A stretch of DNA of 64,000 bases from NCBI GenBank assembly GCA_029204225.1, contig CM055109.1:40099791-40163790 (forward strand), read 5' to 3'. The stretch is from Diphasiastrum complanatum (taxonomy: Eukaryota > Streptophyta > Lycopodiopsida > Lycopodiales > Lycopodiaceae). The position numbers were made by a program, and so were the translations under genes. Each line of letters begins with the position of its first letter. Positions within the stretch are counted from its first letter, which is position 1. The notes beneath the pieces are model-generated. The model was not told the origin of the DNA and searched no databases. It saw only the letters and a program-made list of their open reading frames with translations. Of the stretch, positions 1 to 12,774 are shown piece after piece.

Positions 1-1100
1 TTAGGCCCTGAAGAAGAATGAATACTCTGATACCATATAGGATAGATAATGTAATGCGAAAACTTCCTACTTGCAATGCATGACTACGCCTATCAAAAAT
101 TCAACAAAGCAGTAGTGATGAAAATCATGTTCAATCTTTAGCAACTAACTTTGAAATCGCTAGATACTACGTGATTAAATAGCCAAACATAAAGTATTGA
201 ATTCTCAGACAAGTTTTTACAAAATTAATACAAAGATGCATGCATTTTGACATATACTGAACGCAATAAAATGATAGTATTGATTAAAAAAAAAAATTAG
301 ATGCTAATGAGCGCAAAACAATAGCGGATAGAAACCGCGCACTCTACGTTGTCTCTAAATCACTGAGAATAAGTCTAATAATAAACAGCTCTGCTGATAA
401 GCAGTAGCACAATAGCAACTCTAAAATAAATCTCTAAAAGACTGAACTAGAATGCTCAAGAGGGTTCAAGCTTGAAAGCTTGATAGAGAACTAACAACAA
501 TACCTGATTGTGAATTATCTGCTTGATAAGAGCACATGAAGCATCGTGTAATAACACTCAGCCCCTTCACAATTTACAATAACATTTCAGATCTTGATCA
601 TTGATAATGAGATGTATGAACAATTGATTTATACTAATAAGTAATTAGGTCGTCAAATGCGATTGCCAGTTGGCTGGTGTTCGCTGGCATCCATCCAGTT
701 CCTTCTCATTGATTGTTGATAAGAGATGGAAATTGGCCATAAACAGTCTGTCTGCATAAATGAACCGAAACTGTCACTTTGTAGAAATGAACTAAAATTG
801 TCACAGACGACAGTGTCGCAAAAAGGATTCTAGGATGTTGGCTGATTCTGACGAATCTCCAAGATGCTCGGCCAGAGCTACCCAAGAGCACCTCTCACCT
901 TAGACCGAGGAGGTTTCTGAGAAGATGAGTAGAACGAAGACTGAGAGCCGAGTATGAGAGCCGAGAAATGCTAGTTAGGAATGACAAGCAAAAACTGTGT
1001 AAGCCTCATGGTGAAACCCAAAAGATGGAATGACCATGTAGGAACTAATATTTCTAGGCAAAGTAATGAAGCAAATAGACCCCTCTTAAAGAAAGTAGAG
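1..1100 (-). repeat. 5' LTR region of a minus-strand LTR retroelement (right edge approximate)
   Basis: The reverse complement of 25-35 reads TGGTATCAGAG, the usual initiator tRNA-Met primer-binding site of plant LTR retroelements, so the element's body lies left of the window. About 150 bases next to it (roughly 35-175), read in reverse complement, are clearly similar to 4955-5100, which is the end of another LTR in the opposite orientation. No coding potential is seen. The LTR start is not defined; the boundary is set where the T-tract block begins. Confidence 0.6.
25..35 (-). other. tRNA-iMet primer-binding site
   Basis: The minus strand reads TGGTATCAGAG, complementary to the 3' end of initiator tRNA-Met. 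It marks the inner edge of the LTR to its right. Confidence 0.7.
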
Positions 1101-1139
1101 TGAGCCACCTTTTGATGGTGACCTCTAGTGTAGAGAATT

Positions 1140-2600
1140 ATTCTTCGCGACTTCATCTTTTCAAGTTTTTTGACCGAGTCCTTTTTTTTCGAGGCTTTTT
1201 CGTTTTTCTCATTGTTTTTTTGCGTTTTTTCAATTTTATTTTTTTCAACTTTCGAGTTTTTTTTGCTTCCTACTATTGTCGAGTTTTTTCGAACTTATTC
1301 GTGTTTTTTTCGAGAATTTTTTTGAGCCTTTTCGTAATTTTTAAGTCTTTTCGTAAATTTTTTGCAAATTTTTCGAGATTTTTCTAGATTTTTTCGAACA
1401 GTTTTCGAAAAAATTTCGTGTTTTTTCAAGATTTTTCTAGATTGTTTTCGAGAATTTTTTTCGTGTTTCGAGATTTTTCTAGATTTTCTCTAGAATTTTT
1501 CGAGAATTTTTTCATGTTTTTTCGAGATTTTTCTAGAAAAAAATTAAGTTTTTTTGAGAATTTTTTTTTCGTGTTTTTTCGAGCAGGACATTCTCTTCAG
1601 CTCTCGACTGCGCACAATCAATCAGATCTCGGTTGAAGGCTTTTAGTCAGATCTCAACCGAAGCATTTCGATTACGAACGACTTTGAGCTTTTTCGTGAA
1701 TTTTCATACTCTTTTGTGCTTTCTGAGTTTTTTCGTATATTTTCGAATTCTTTTCGTGTATTTACTGAGTTTTCTCGTGTATTTTTGAGTTTTTTCGTGT
1801 TTTTTTGTGCTTTTGTTTAAGGTTTTTCGTGTTTTTTCGAGTTTTTTCGTGTTTTTTTTTCAGCTTTTTTCATTTCTTTCGAGATTTTTTTTCGTGCTTT
1901 CTCGCGTTTCTCAAGGTTTTTATTTTACTTTTTTGAGTTTTTTCGTGACTTTTTTTTTTCGAGTATTTTCGCGACTTCATTTTTACGAGTTTTCTTGCGA
2001 TTTTTTTTTTACGAATGTTTTCACGACTTTCTTTTTTCGAGTTTTTTCATGACTTTGTTTTTTTCGAGTTTTTTTGCGACATTATTTTTTCAAGTTTTTT
2101 TGATGGAGTCTGTTTTTTTTTTTGAGCCTTTCTTGCTTTCCTCATTTTTTTTCGCGTTTTTTCACGTTTTCGTTTTTCGACTTTCAAATTTTTCTGCTTC
2201 ATGTTGTTTTCAAGTTTTTTGAACTTGTTTTTTGTTTTTTTCGAGAATTTTTTCGAGCCTGTTTGTATTTCTGAGCCTTTTCGTGAATTTTTCGAGATTG
2301 TTTCTAATTTTTTTTTTGTGTTTTTTCGAGATTTTTCTAGATTGGTTTCTAGAATTTTTCGAGAATTTTTTCGTGTTTTTTCGAGATTTTTCTAAATTTT
2401 TTCTAGATTTTTTCGAGCAGTTTTCGAGAGTTTTTTTTTGTGTTTTTTCGAGTTTTTTCTAGAATTATTCAAGAATTTTTTTTTTTTTTTTTTGTGTTTT
2501 TTTCGAGATTTTTTCTAGATTTTTTTCGAGTTTTTTTGAGCATTTTGGAGATATTTGTTGTGCCTTTTCAAGATTTCTTTCGCATTTTTTTTCGAGCAAA
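1140..2600. repeat. T-tract block with phased TTTTTCGAG / TTTTTCTAG units
   Basis: For about 1.45 kb the + strand is almost all T-runs of 5-9 bases broken by TCGAG, CTAGA, TCGTG or TGAG, recurring about every 10-11 bases. Open frames here are Phe-rich artefacts. A-tracts repeating near the helical pitch are known to bend DNA, so strong intrinsic curvature is expected. It directly precedes a gypsy gag relic and may be that element's untranslated leader; that link is inference. Confidence 0.75.
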
Positions 2601-2720
2601 AACATAAAACCTTAAAAAATCCAAACACTCCTAATAAAATCCAAAACCACCAAAAACCCAACAAAAATCCAAAAACACCAGAAACTCATATCCAACACCA
2701 AAAAGACACAACAATAACCA

Positions 2721-3260
2721 ATGGACCACCATATAGATCCGAATATCCCAGCAGATTATCCATACGAAATGAGGTTCCCTACATCTGAACAAATCAGACG
2801 TTATAGGTTCTACCGAATGCGGTCCCACATACACGAGCCCTCCACAAACCCATTCGAGGGACAAGAACCTGATAGAGCCGAATCTTCAAGAGCACGAACC
2901 CATGTTCACGGTATTGAAACATCACATGTCCGAACACACCTGAATGGAGTTTTTGCACTCACGGAGCGCATCTTGAGAGACGAACACCCAAGTTAGATCT
3001 ACCAAAGTTTGACGGCAGTTTGGACCCTCAAAGATTCTTGCAAATCTTTGAGAATGTGTGTCATGTTTACGACTAAACACCCCTGACGTTATGGTCTAAT
3101 TGTTTTCCATGACCATGATCGCTAAAGCACGTGACTGGTTTTGTAACCTTGATCATGAAGATAAGACAGACTAGTCACTTTTGAAAGAGTCCTTTATCAA
3201 GTGTTTTGAATCCTTTCGTTTGATAGAGAGTCCTTTTGTCAAATTGAGTAACATCTAATG
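2721..3260 (+). pseudogene. Ty3/gypsy gag relic
   Basis: An open frame begins MDHHIDPNIP at 2721 and stops at 2996. From 2993 a different frame reads LDLPKFDGSLDPQRFLQIF and later AKARDWFCNL, the conserved start of plant gypsy Gag (LPKFDG... followed by A..W). At least one frameshift and two stops (near 3075 and 3170) break it. No protease or reverse transcriptase follows, so this is a gag-only remnant. After about 3260 the sequence is A/T-rich with no recognisable coding up to the polypurine tract at about 4245. Confidence 0.7.
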
Positions 3261-4242
3261 AAATTTCTTGAGTTATATTAGACATATACTCCAGTATCCT
3301 GTAAATGATTAAGTATGATCTGGATTTCTGAAAATCATGATTGACAAATCATATGAATCTAAATATTTATGATTGAGGGATCATAAATAGATACTTAATT
3401 ATTGTCAGAGGATTATAAGGAATTGTAATGATTCTTAAGTGTGATGATTAATTCTTGATCTACTATTTGAGTAAGAATTCAAATCAGTGTTTTGAATCTC
3501 TCTATTACAGTATTTTATTTGAGAACCTATGGATCTCACAGATGTTCTCACAAGATAAGTATTTGTGGAGAATTTAATTTTTCTAGTGGATGTTATTTTA
3601 GTACAGTTTATGGTCTACAAATGCTTGAGTACAGTCTTTCATTTGAATTAGTCCAGTTATCTTAGGAGACAGACAAGTCTATTAAGATGAATGAATGTTA
3701 TTTTTCTTGCATTTGGCTCTAGAAACATGAACATATAACTCAAAAGAGTATCTGGGATACTTAGAGTCGAGTTTTAATCATTTTATATCTTAATGATTCT
3801 CTTAGATATTCTAGTTAAATGAATTGTCATATCTTGGAATTGGATTCTAAGGATATTTGTACTTGAAAATTTATGAATTATTTGCCAGAGTTTGTGGATG
3901 ATTTCAGATTGTAATTATAATTATTTTATCATTTCTTTAACTTTAATTTCTTAAGTTAGGTTATCTCACCCAGTGTCTCATGCAAATGCTTTACATGAAG
4001 GTGATGTTACTAGATTATGGTGAATATAACCTAGTTGGGAAATTTATCGCTTAGTGTACTTTTTCAAACCTGAGTTGTACTTCAGTGTAGAGATTATCAT
4101 TTGGAAAATAGGATTATATCTGAGTACTTGTTTGATGTGAAATTTAGACTAAGGATAATAATTTTCTAGGTTGATATTTAAATTTAAAGAACCGTTCATA
4201 TTATTCTTTCCTATTTAGAGAGTTTCTAAGGATAGAAACAGT
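3260..4242. other. A/T-rich internal sequence without recognisable genes
   Basis: This stretch lies between the gag relic and a polypurine tract. It has no long open frame and no motif I recognise. It is probably degenerate internal sequence of the same element. Confidence 0.5.
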
Positions 4243-5100
4243 TTAAGGAGGGAAGAATGTTATGTCCATGACTAGTAAGTAGGATTCAATATACTCCTAG
4301 TCTTGGATACACGACAGTACTCCAGTAAATCAAGCTATTAGTTATGCCACGTCATACTGGATGTGACCCGAAAGTAACTAATATCATTGTGAGGACCAGA
4401 AGACACTAAATGGAGTTTAGACAAGGTATGAGACAGTGTATGCATGTGTAGAGTTATGAATAGCAATTCTATGAATAGGTGGTCCATGCTTAGGACTCTA
4501 TTCTAGGTGAATCTATGTATAGGAAACTTAGGGCTATGCATAACTATGTGCTCAGGTTGCTTTTGGCTCTATATATTGAGGCCAAACTCGCCCTACTCCT
4601 CAATGATGATCATGGATTCATTGCCAAGATTTCACTCTACATTCATGCTTCTTGTTCCTTGGCTTGGGGGTGAAGCTACTAGAGTTGATTGGTTGCTTCT
4701 ACTTGGTTGGGTGGTTGCTCCATACTGTGTTTTCCATTGTGTATTGTCTTGTAAGCAGGATCTTAGGGAGCTTCCCTTATAAATCGACTAATCAATTTTA
4801 TTCCTCATCCATTGTTTATCCAGTTCTGCGGATATTCTCGTGTCTTTACACAGTTTGCAGATTTACAAGTGTTTTTACACAGTTTGCAGAAATACACGGA
4901 GTTTGACAATAGTGTTGCATATCCTATCTCTACAATCCAGACTTTGTCGCCTGTGTAGTATCTAGCGATTTCAAAGTTAGTTGCTAAGATTGGACGTGAT
5001 TTCCATCACTATTGCTTTGTTCAATTTTTTATAGACATAGTCATGCATTGGAAGTAGGATTTTCCGCTGCCATTTATCCATCCTATTTTCGATAGTTTTT
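4243..5100 (+). repeat. Polypurine tract and 3' LTR of a plus-strand gypsy-type element
   Basis: AAGGAGGGAAGAATG at about 4245-4259 is a polypurine tract, followed by TGTTATGTCC as a plausible LTR start. Its distal part (4955-5100) matches the reverse complement of 35-175. Inside is a direct repeat of about 30 bases around 4848-4905 (two copies of TTTACACAGTTTGCAGA). The right end is approximate. Confidence 0.6.
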
Positions 5101-5169
5101 AGACTTAGAGATTGACTTTTCAAAATTCATTAGACTAATTGTCATTTGAATAAACGCTTTTTGAAAGTG

Positions 5170-5662
5170 TGGGAAAGTCAGAAGGCGAGTTTGAGTAGAT
5201 TCAAATTTGAATGTTGGGTACTTTGAATCTAGACCCAAAAATAGTAGGGTTAGCATTTTGGAGGAAAATCCAAGTGGCCAAATAGGTTTGGACCTGTTAT
5301 AAAAGGATGTAACTCGTGGAGAGAGTGATCTTCTCTCTTCTCTATCTCATTTCATGCTTATACATGGTTCTCTTGGGTTCTACTATCCATTGGTGCACTA
5401 TACTTGTGATTGCATGCAATTTTATGTGTAGAATGATCTATATTTGTTATTTTTGAATCCACACTTGTGAAATATAGTAGCTTTTTGGTTTTGTACAGGT
5501 AGAAATAGTACATTATCATTTCATTCAAGTTTGATCAAGTTCTATTAGAGTTTGCTATGTAGATGCTGATTTTTCTACATTGGTGAGATTGGTAGTGTAT
5601 TTCTCTTTCTAACCCAAGGTCTTTCAAGTGGATTGAATCATAATGATCTGAAATTCTTCACA
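5170..5662 (+). repeat. LTR of a plus-strand copia element (start approximate)
   Basis: The sequence ends in CA directly before a primer-binding site at 5663. It contains TATAAAAGG near 5300, a plausible LTR promoter, and pyrimidine-rich sequence (TTCTCTCTTCTCTATC) just downstream. The LTR start near 5170 (TGTGGGAAAG) is a guess. Confidence 0.5.
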
Positions 5663-5674
5663 TGGTATCAGAGC
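5663..5674 (+). other. tRNA-iMet primer-binding site
   Basis: TGGTATCAGAGC is complementary to the 3' end of initiator tRNA-Met. It lies 590 bases upstream of a copia gag start. Confidence 0.8.
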
Positions 5675-6252
5675 TTGTGTTTCAGATTATGAAGAAGGAA
5701 ATCAAATCTATCAATTAAGGTGAAGATATCAAGGCTAGAGCATGCTAGAGAGGGTTCTCCACCAAAATCGAATTCCTTGCTTTTGTAGATTGGATCTTTT
5801 GTAAATCAAAACCCTATATAGGTTTTCAAACTTGATCAATTTCGATTTCTGATTTCACATACTGGATTTGGCCGATTTTTGGATCATTAGATCAGCCTAA
5901 GTGGTGGTTATTAGATTGCATAATCAAAATTTTAGCATTTGCATGTAGATTTGGAATAGTCAATCTTTTGTGATTTTGAAAAAATCCTAATTTTGATTGG
6001 ATTTCTAGATACTGAGGTTTCTGGACTTCATTTGAGTGTATTTCAATCTTAGGAAGTGGCAAAAGTCATTCAAATGAGAATAGATCATAGGTTGATCATG
6101 ATTCCATGATTCTATGTGTTGATTTGCTTGGTATAAGTGCTAGATGAGATAGTTTCAAATCTTTGTGATTTCCTTTGAAAGCATTTATTTTTGTTCAAAG
6201 GAGTGCTTTGTGCATTGAAACAGGTTGAAAGAGAAGATCAGGTCATTGCTAC

Positions 6253-6382
6253 ATGGCAACCTCAATCGGAGTCATGTTGGAAGCCAATGATAGGCTTACC
6301 TCAAGTAACTATTCATTGTGGAAAGTGAGGATGGAATCACTTCTTGAGATGAATGATGTTTTGGACATTGTTGTAGGCTTTT
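6253..6382 (+). pseudogene. Copia Gag N-terminal fragment
   Basis: ATG at 6253 opens MATSIGVMLEANDRLTSSNY, then SLWKVRMESLLEMNDVLDIV. This is the N-terminal Gag pattern of copia elements (L...NY..W...M...L). Similarity ends near 6382, where sequence from an opposite-orientation copia element begins, so nearly all of the polyprotein is missing. LTR, primer site, leader and gag start are collinear, so this is the 5' end of one element. Confidence 0.75.
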
Positions 6383-6384
6383 GT

Positions 6385-9300
6385 CTTTTGTAGATTAGGC
6401 CAAGGTTAGGTGTACCTTTCACATATCTCAAAATCCTTTTTGCAGCTTTCCAATGGTCCATAGTGGGTGATGACATGAATTGGCTAATCAAACTTACAGC
6501 ATAGCAGATATCAAGACGTGTAGTCATAAGATATATCAAACTCCCAACTAGTTGACGAAATAGAGGAGCGTCAACATGTGCACTATCATCAATACGAGAT
6601 AATTTCTTACCAGCTTCGCAATGGGTGATGGAAGGTTTACATTCAATTATCACGTGAAATCTCTCCAATATTTCGCCCACATACTTGTTTTGACATAACT
6701 TGATATCACTGCCAGTTTGCCATACTTCGGCACCCAAGCAATAGTGCATAAGATCTAAATCTGTCATCTCAAACTGCTTGCATAACTTGGCTTTGATAGA
6801 ACGAGTGAGGTTCTCATCATTGTCCGTGATAATGATATCATCAACGTAAAGTACAATCAAGGCAATGTTTTCATCATTTATAAGAACATAAAGATTTGGA
6901 TCTAAATTTGTTCTTACAAACTCATGAGAAAGAAAGTAATTGTCAATGCGTCCATACCATGCGCGTGGTGCTTGCTTAAGGCCATAAAGTGCTTTGTGTA
7001 GTTTACATACCTTCTGTTCTTGCCCTTTTGCCATGAAGCCTTGCGGTTTTATCATGTAAACTTCTTCCTCTAAGTCACCATTCAAAAATGCAGACTTCAC
7101 ATCCATTTGATGGATCTTCCACCCAAAATGAGATGCTAAGGCAATGATAAGACGTAGCGTAGTCCACTTAGCCACTGGAGCAAATGTCTCTTCATAGTCA
7201 ATTCCTTTGCTTTGCTCATAACCCTTCACTACTAGGTGTGCCTTATGCTTTGCTATCATGCCATCCGCATGAAACTTTGTTCTAAACACTCATTTGTTGT
7301 CAATGGGTTTCTTTCCAAGTGGTAGATCAACCAACTCCCATGTATCATGCCTGTGGATAGATTCTATTTTCTCTTCCATTGCCCTTTGCCATTCTTTGTG
7401 ATCTTTTGCCTCATCAAAGGTTGATGGCTCTCGACACTTCAAAATGTCACTCATTAGGACATAGTTCACATGATAACGATCGGGAGACTTCCTTTCCCGC
7501 GTTGATCTTCTCACTTCTCCTTGTGTACTAGATCCAAGTTGATTTAGCTTTGCGTCCTTCATGATCTTTTCATACCATTTTGGTATCTTAGATTCAGGTG
7601 ATACACTATGTGGAGAGTATGTATCCCAAGGAGTGTCTAAGTAATGTCTCTTACTTCCGACTGGTTTCTCCTTTATTGCTCCTATTGGCAAATACCTCCC
7701 CCTAGGCTCTTGAATAGGTGGAGTCCTTTCATATTCGCCCTCTCGACTCTCATCTTCACGTGCATCATTTTGTGGAGCATCTTCTTCATTTTCTTCCTCC
7801 AAAATTGTGGGAAGTCTTTTGATGCTTTCACCAATTGCATGGTCTTCATCTTCATACCTATGCGTTTCATCAAAGATCACATCTTTACTAATGTGAATTT
7901 TGTTCATTATAGGATCAAAACACCTGTATGCCTTCGTCCTCTCATCATAACCGACGAAGATACATTTGATTGCTTTTCGGGAGTCACATTTGGAACCGCA
8001 ACTGTAGGGCTCCTGTTTTGCAAGAATGTTGCCGCACTGCACGCTTCCGACCAAAGTGAATCAGTCAAGCCCATTTGCTTCATCATGGAGCGTGCACTCT
8101 CCATAATAGTCCTGTTTTTCCTTTTAGCTACACCATTGCTATGCGGCGTGTGTGACTGTGTGAATTGTCTTTTAATGCCATGTTCTTTGCAAAAGTCCTC
8201 AAAATCATCAGATTTATATTTGCCCCCTCTATCAGATCTTAGCACTTTGATGCGTGCATCCAGTTGGTTCTCTACCAAAGTCTTGAACTCCTTGAAATGA
8301 GTGAAAGCGTCAGATTTCTTCTTCAAGAAATAAATCCATGTCCTCCTAGAGTAACATCTATGAAAGTCATAAAATAATATGCTTTCCCCAATGACATGGT
8401 CTTCATTGGGCCGCACAGGTCGCTGTGAATGAGTTCCAATGGTTTCTTAGCTCTTGCAGCTCCACCTTTTTTGAATGTCTCCCTGTGATGCTTTCCCACG
8501 ACACATCCTTCACATATTATATGATGATCATCCTGCAATACCAATAATCCTATTACCATCTTCAGTTTCATCATCAATCTCAAGCTCCCATAGTTCAAAT
8601 GACAAAGTCTTCTGTGCCACAACTCAGATTGAGATGTTGTTGAGATAGCCAAACCATATTTTCCTGGTTTTGCAGCATCCAATTTATAAAGGCCACAGTT
8701 ATTATCTTTATAACCCTTCGCCACCACTGTATGGTCGTGGTTCATATCCCTCATAAGGCATCCATCCTTGACAAATTCAACCTTAAGATGTTGATTTGCC
8801 ATTACACCAACAGAAAGCAAACTCTTTTTGAGTCCAGGAACATAAAGCACATTAGGGATGTTCTTAATTTTACCATCAGGAAACTGTTCAGGTACATTGC
8901 CAACACCCTGTATTTGGCATTCCTCCCCATTGGCTTGAGTGACCTTATCCCCATCATGGATTGGTGAGAATTTCTCAAACCAATCACGTTTCCCGGTCAT
9001 ATGCCTTGTGGCGCCTGAATCTATGAACCATCTGGCACCATCATCAACTTGGGATGCCAATGCCGATGAGAAGACACTTGTCTCGTCATCTTCTCCATCA
9101 TCTTCGGCAATGTTGCTTTGTTGAGTGACATTTCCCGCCTTTATGTCCGCTTTCTTCTTGTAACACTCGCGTGCCCAATGACCCGGTTTGTGGCAATAGT
9201 AACATTTGCCTTTCTTCTTCTTTTTTTCTTTTGATGATGACTCTCCCTCGTCATCATCATCCTTGGATTTCTTAGGAATCCTTTTCCATCCTTTCTGCTT

Positions 9301-9931
9301 GCTTTTAGCAAGCAAGGCTTGATCATCCTGTGGGGTTTGCCTTGTCTTCACCACTTCGCGACTCTGCTCTTCTTGCAACATGATTCCGTGAAGTCTTCAA
9401 AAGTAGGTAACTTCTCCCTCGAAGCAATGCCACTCACAAACATCTGTAGCCCTTCCAAGACACCGCTCATTGTGGTATGTACCAATTCAACGTCCCTAAT
9501 TGGTTCTCCAATTTCCACAAGTTGATCTCTTAGTTTCTTTATCCTTGTGAAGAAAGATCCCACTGATTCACTTTCTTGCATCCTTACTGTGTTCAATCTT
9601 GACTTCAAGAACATGGCCCGAGCTAGATTGCAAGTTTGAATTGCATTCTAAGAGCTTCCCAAGCTCCCCTAGCTATCGTGGCATCACTTACATGAGTGAT
9701 TACATGGTCTTTCATTGAAAGATTGATTAAGGACAATGCTCTCTGCGCCTTTTTATCAAAGGCCCTCATATCACTTGGAGTGGTATTTGGTCAGATTTCA
9801 ATACCTGCCACAATCTCCCATAACTCTTTCTCCATCAAAATGCTCTTCATTTTGAGCTTCCAGATGTTGTAGTTAGAAGCCCCATCAAGTTTGCTTGCAT
9901 CGCCCAAAATTGCCTCATTGATGTTTGCCAT
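6385..9931 (-). pseudogene. Ty1/copia gag-pol polyprotein, broken and 3'-truncated
   Basis: Read on the minus strand from about 9931, the order is: Gag start (MANINEAILG), Gag core (9614-9348), zinc knuckle CYYCHKPGHWAREC (about 9200), aspartic protease WFIDSGATRHMTG (about 9030), GAG-pre-integrase (LWHRRLCHLN, CEGCVVGKHH), integrase (LELIHSDLCGPM, later FTQSHTPHSNGVAKR), and reverse transcriptase with APVAKWTTLRLI, QMDVKSAFLNGDLEEEVYM and catalytic YVDDIIIT. It stops after KGTPNLGLIY, so RNase H and the 3' LTR are gone. Breaks include a stop after Gag near 9795, frameshifts near 9370, 8340-8410 and 7985, and an in-frame TGA near 7290. Pol order gag-PR-IN-RT identifies copia. No single frame covers it, so it cannot be autonomous. 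Confidence 0.9.
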
Positions 9932-9959
9932 CTCCAAACTGCTTGAAACTTCACCTGTA

Positions 9960-11640
9960 GACTATAAAGCGTATGCCGAAGCCAATCGTGATGTCAGAAA
10001 TCACAAATAATGACCTGCAATTTTTGGCTTACCAGGCCACCCGTCGCTTTTTTGCCAAATTGAAAGCCAAACTAGCGTCGCTTTCCGAAATGCTTCTCGT
10101 CACCAACTACCAACTTTTTGCCCAGTGGAATGGTGAAATCACTTCTGGCGCGCTCCGAACACTTTCTCTGCGGCAATCACTTTGTTTTGGTGTACCGTAC
10201 TTGTAGGTACAGTCAGGGTGCCCTTCGTTTGGAGGCAATAGCCTTTCGTTTGGCCAAAATAGGCTAAAGGAGATGAAAATAAGGGCAATTTGGGTTTTTG
10301 AACTGTTTCTTCAGTATGAAGAAACTTCACCTTTCACAAAACTTGGGACCCAACAATTTTTTCGGTTTGAAAATTTTCTGATGAAAAAAAAGCCTATTTT
10401 GCCTTTCAATTCTTCAAGACCATTTCAAAGCCCATCTAAGGGTTATCCTCAATCCTGCGGCTCATAATATAGATGAGATTCCAGGGCTCGATCCCAAGTT
10501 CGTACAAGCCCCATCATTGATAAATCTTTAAGAGAGAGTGGTGATGTTCGACATGTTGATAGCAAGTTAAAGGATCTGATATGTTTGGCAAAGACATTTT
10601 GGGTTTCATCTTCGTGCCTTGGATGTTCGTTAGGAATTAGTTGTTCATACAGAGGCTACAGAGGAGTGCATGAGATTGTTAGGCCTCATTGAAAACTACA
10701 GTGCACTATCCGAATAAAAAAAAATGTCAAAAATTGTTGAAGCACTAAGTCTTCCTCCGCTAGTGGATCAAATTCAAAAGTTATGCAACAAAATGTCAAA
10801 GTCAACTCGGCGAGTAGTGGATATCATCTGTGCATGCGCGGATGTCAAGATACCATCAAATTCAGGAAGGAGCCAAGCCGAGTAGCTGAAGGGAAGAGAT
10901 GAGAGAGAGGGAGAAAGAAGAGACCGAAGGGCGTAGGCGCGCAACAGGGTAGGGTTAGGGTTGTAGGTAGGTAGGATTAGGTTTGTTTAGGGTTTTTTTT
11001 TTGTTTTTCTTTCTAATTAAACTTTGAAATGAAAAATTTGAAAAAAAAAATTACAGTAGAAGTAAAACTTCAAAGTTAAAAGTTTGAAGTGCTTCTCTCT
11101 CACTTGCAAAAATCCACAAAAAAATTTCAAAATTCTGGCAATTCTGACCCATCTCCACTAATTTGATCATAACTTTCTCAATACTAATCCAAATCAAACA
11201 AACTTGGCTCACATTCACAAGGAAGCTAGAAGCTTTCACTTGCAATTGAGCCAAAAGATTCACAAAATGATGTCTCTTGCCTAGTTATAGACAATGCTCT
11301 TACTTAACTAAACATAACTATCTTGAAGGATAGTTAACCCTTGTTAAGCATTATTTAGCCTACATTGGGCCCTTAGTGGCCTATTATCCTTATAATTACT
11401 TTGAAGGGCCTAAAGAGGGAACCGCCTTGTTCTTAAGGCTAATAGTTCCTTTTGGGCCTACAAAGCTTACAATGAATATTCTGATGCATTGATAAGCAGG
11501 GATGTACTAAAAGTACATGACATAGTATAAGGTAGTCTATGTGACTTAGACAAAGCACAAGACTCACAAACATGGTTGATGTCACTTAAGGAACTTGGAA
11601 GACCTATCACAATCTTCTTCCTAGCCATTACCTCCAATGA
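9960..11640. other. Gap region without recognisable genes
   Basis: This lies between two minus-strand copia fragments. It has only short open frames, an A/T-rich part (10980-11060) and a purine-rich stretch around 10900-10950. The first few hundred bases could be the leader of the copia element at 6385-9931, but I see no primer site or LTR end. Confidence 0.4.
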
Positions 11641-11655
11641 CTTGAAGTTGAGGTG

Positions 11656-12770
11656 TCACATCCTTTTATGCCAAACCTCTTGAATAGGTATTTGCTCCCT
11701 TGCAACACATCCAACTTGGTTAGCAATAACACAAGCATCTAGTTTGAACAACTTCCCTTGTCTTTTACCTTTTCCAATCAAGACATCCTTCCTTTTGATC
11801 ATACAAGCATCTCCATCAAACTCCACCTTGAGGCCTTTACTTAGCATTTGACTCACACTAAGCAAGTTCTTGGTAATAGATGGAATAAACAAAACATCCT
11901 CCAAATGAACATTCCTGTTTGTAGAGAGAGAAATAGAATTGTTACAATCCCTTTGATTGCACACTCACCATCATTTGTTGTGTAGATAACCCTCTTGTCA
12001 TCTCCATCATTAACAAGCATACATGAAGACATCGCAAAAGCATCATCATTTACATCTTGAACATCCAAACCATCCTCATCAAGAGTAAGATTACCTTACT
12101 TGTCTCCTTGATCTCTCTTCTTCTTGTAGCACTCACTTGCAAAGTGTCCTTTGATGTCACGATAGAAGCACTTGAGCTTTGATCTATTCTTCTTTTTGCT
12201 ACTTGAAGAAGCATCCACTTGATCTTGCCCTTTAGACCACTTACTTTTGGTTTTGCCCTTGAATTTGCCCTTTGTGAACATAGCATCCTCTTGAAGTGTC
12301 GATGTAGATCCACCTCTTGCTTGAAGCCTATATTCCTCATTGATCAAGATCTCTTGAAGATCCATCAAACTTGGCAAAGTCTTTTGAATAGAAATACTTT
12401 GAACAATGTTAGCATGAGCATCCAACAAGCCATTAAGAATCACTTGAATAAGCTCTCCTTCCTTAATGCTTTCATCTATGCAAGCTAACTCATCATTCAA
12501 TGCTTTCATTCTCAAAACAAAAGTACTTGGACTTTCTTCATTCTTTTGCAAACAAGAAAAGATTTGCCTTCTTAGAGTCAACACTCTAGAAGTAGACTTG
12601 GATTCATAAGATTCTTCAATGAATCCCAAGCTTCCAAAGATGATGTGCACTTACCAACTTCCTTGAGAAGCTCATTGGTAACATTCATCCTTATCATGTG
12701 TAGAGCCTTCTTGGCCCTCTTGTTATACCTCACTTGATCTTGTTGTGTTGTTGGTCTCTCCTCTTTACCT
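11656..12770 (-). pseudogene. Ty1/copia Gag-protease fragment
   Basis: The minus strand from about 12770 reads a Gag segment (ALHMIRMNVTNELL; LRMKALNDELACIDESIKEG) and a knuckle CFYRDIKGHFASEC in which the second cysteine of CX2CX4HX4C is Arg. It continues into the protease/GAG-pre region (DVLFIPSITKNLLSVSQML, KLFKLDACV, EVWHKRM). Frames change near 12650, 12100 and 11960. Upstream gag and all of integrase to RNase H are missing. It is a different lineage from 6385-9931 and closer to the fragment at 20136-20870, which shares LFIPSITKNLLSV. Confidence 0.85.
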
Positions 12771-12774
12771 AAAT

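Noticed and set aside
1100-2462. Phe-rich open frames in the T-tract block
   Set aside because: They are translations of T-runs (Phe/Leu/Ser) without a conserved motif.
5663-5674. Primer-site matches as tRNA genes
   Set aside because: Only the 3' 12 bases of tRNA-Met are present (also at 25, 14708, 38581 and 58370); no cloverleaf surrounds them.
7644-8300. 218-codon plus-strand open frame
   Set aside because: It is the antisense shadow of the copia integrase/RT region, which has clear conserved motifs on the minus strand.
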